Both the position numbers and the translations under genes were made by a program. Below the pieces are notes generated by a model. It searched no databases, was not told the DNA's origin, and saw nothing but the letters and a program-made list of their open reading frames with translations. Of a stretch of DNA of 6,133 nt, positions 6,088 through 6,133 are shown piece by piece (position 1 is the first letter of the stretch; each line of letters starts with the position of its first letter). The DNA is from Planctomycetota bacterium (GTDB lineage: Bacteria; Planctomycetota; UBA11346). The stretch covers positions 1 through 6,133 of the forward strand of contig SLQH01000130.1 in assembly GCA_007131555.1 (NCBI GenBank), written 5' to 3'.

Positions 6088-6133
6088 GGCGCGGTGTGGG
6101 CGCAAATGCATCTGCACCGCATCTCCGCGTTCA
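6050..6133. repeat. Inverted-repeat-dense tail interrupting the secreted-protein gene
   Basis: The last 84 bases have several nested symmetries. GAGATGCG (6050-6057) pairs with CGCATCTC (6118-6125). GCCGGC (6067-6072) and GCCGGC (6077-6082) form a hairpin with loop ATTC. GCGGTG (6091-6096) pairs with CACCGC (6115-6120), which competes with the outer stem. GCATCT repeats at 6108-6113 and 6119-6124. The block begins where similarity of the upstream protein to its family ends, so it could be the end of a mobile or dispersed repeat that broke the gene. I cannot assign it to a known element, and no transposase is visible before the window stops. Confidence 0.45.

Noticed and set aside
5380..6117. 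Minus-strand open frame of 245 codons opposite the secreted-protein gene
   Set aside because: The plus-strand frame has a perfect ribosome binding site, a signal peptide and family-like motifs; the opposite frame has none.
6050..6133. Integron attC site
   Set aside because: The region is rich in inverted repeats, but I do not find the paired RYYYAAC/GTTRRRY ends that define attC, nor cassette-like small genes.

Overview
The window is 6.1 kb of GC-rich bacterial DNA with closely packed genes. It carries four complete genes, and a fifth that appears broken near the right edge. The organism cannot be named from the sequence. Codon choice is strongly GC-ending, a secreted GH123/DUF4091-like protein is present, and short GC-rich palindromes sit between genes. 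This would fit a GC-rich Gram-negative bacterium, for example from the Planctomycetota/Verrucomicrobiota side or a GC-rich proteobacterium. That is a weak inference.

Left part (1-2787). Bases 1-263 hold no convincing gene but contain two adjacent near-identical hairpins (191-230). To their right, three genes run on the minus strand as a probable operon, in transcription order carA (2787 to 1624), purE (1589 to 1083), and an unrecognised cysteine-rich protein of 265 residues (1061 to 264). Gaps are 34 and 21 bases. CarA supplies ammonia from glutamine for carbamoyl phosphate (pyrimidines and arginine). PurE performs a carboxylation-related step of purine synthesis. The first two genes therefore form a nucleotide-synthesis unit, and the third may have a linked but unknown role. 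carB and purK are not in the window.

Centre (2788-5026). carA diverges from a plus-strand gene for OvoA (703 residues), the bifunctional enzyme of ovothiol synthesis. It has an iron-dependent 5-histidylcysteine sulfoxide synthase part and a C-terminal SAM methyltransferase part. The 127-base divergent spacer contains a perfect 9-bp-arm palindrome. The active-site histidines of the sulfoxide synthase are present. The methyltransferase motif I is unusual: a run of six glycines with no preceding acidic residue.

Right part (5027-6133). A 116-base spacer holds a 10-bp direct repeat, a possible promoter and a strong ribosome binding site. It leads into an exported protein with a signal peptide whose sequence resembles GH123/DUF4091-type glycoside-hydrolase proteins. 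This reading frame ends early at 6087, inside what should be the catalytic domain. The last ~85 bases are dense in inverted repeats, which suggests an inserted or repetitive element at the window end.

No defence system, CRISPR array, rRNA, tRNA or complete mobile element is visible. The most notable items are the OvoA with its altered methyltransferase motif, the unknown cysteine-rich operon member, and the interrupted secreted protein with its structured tail.
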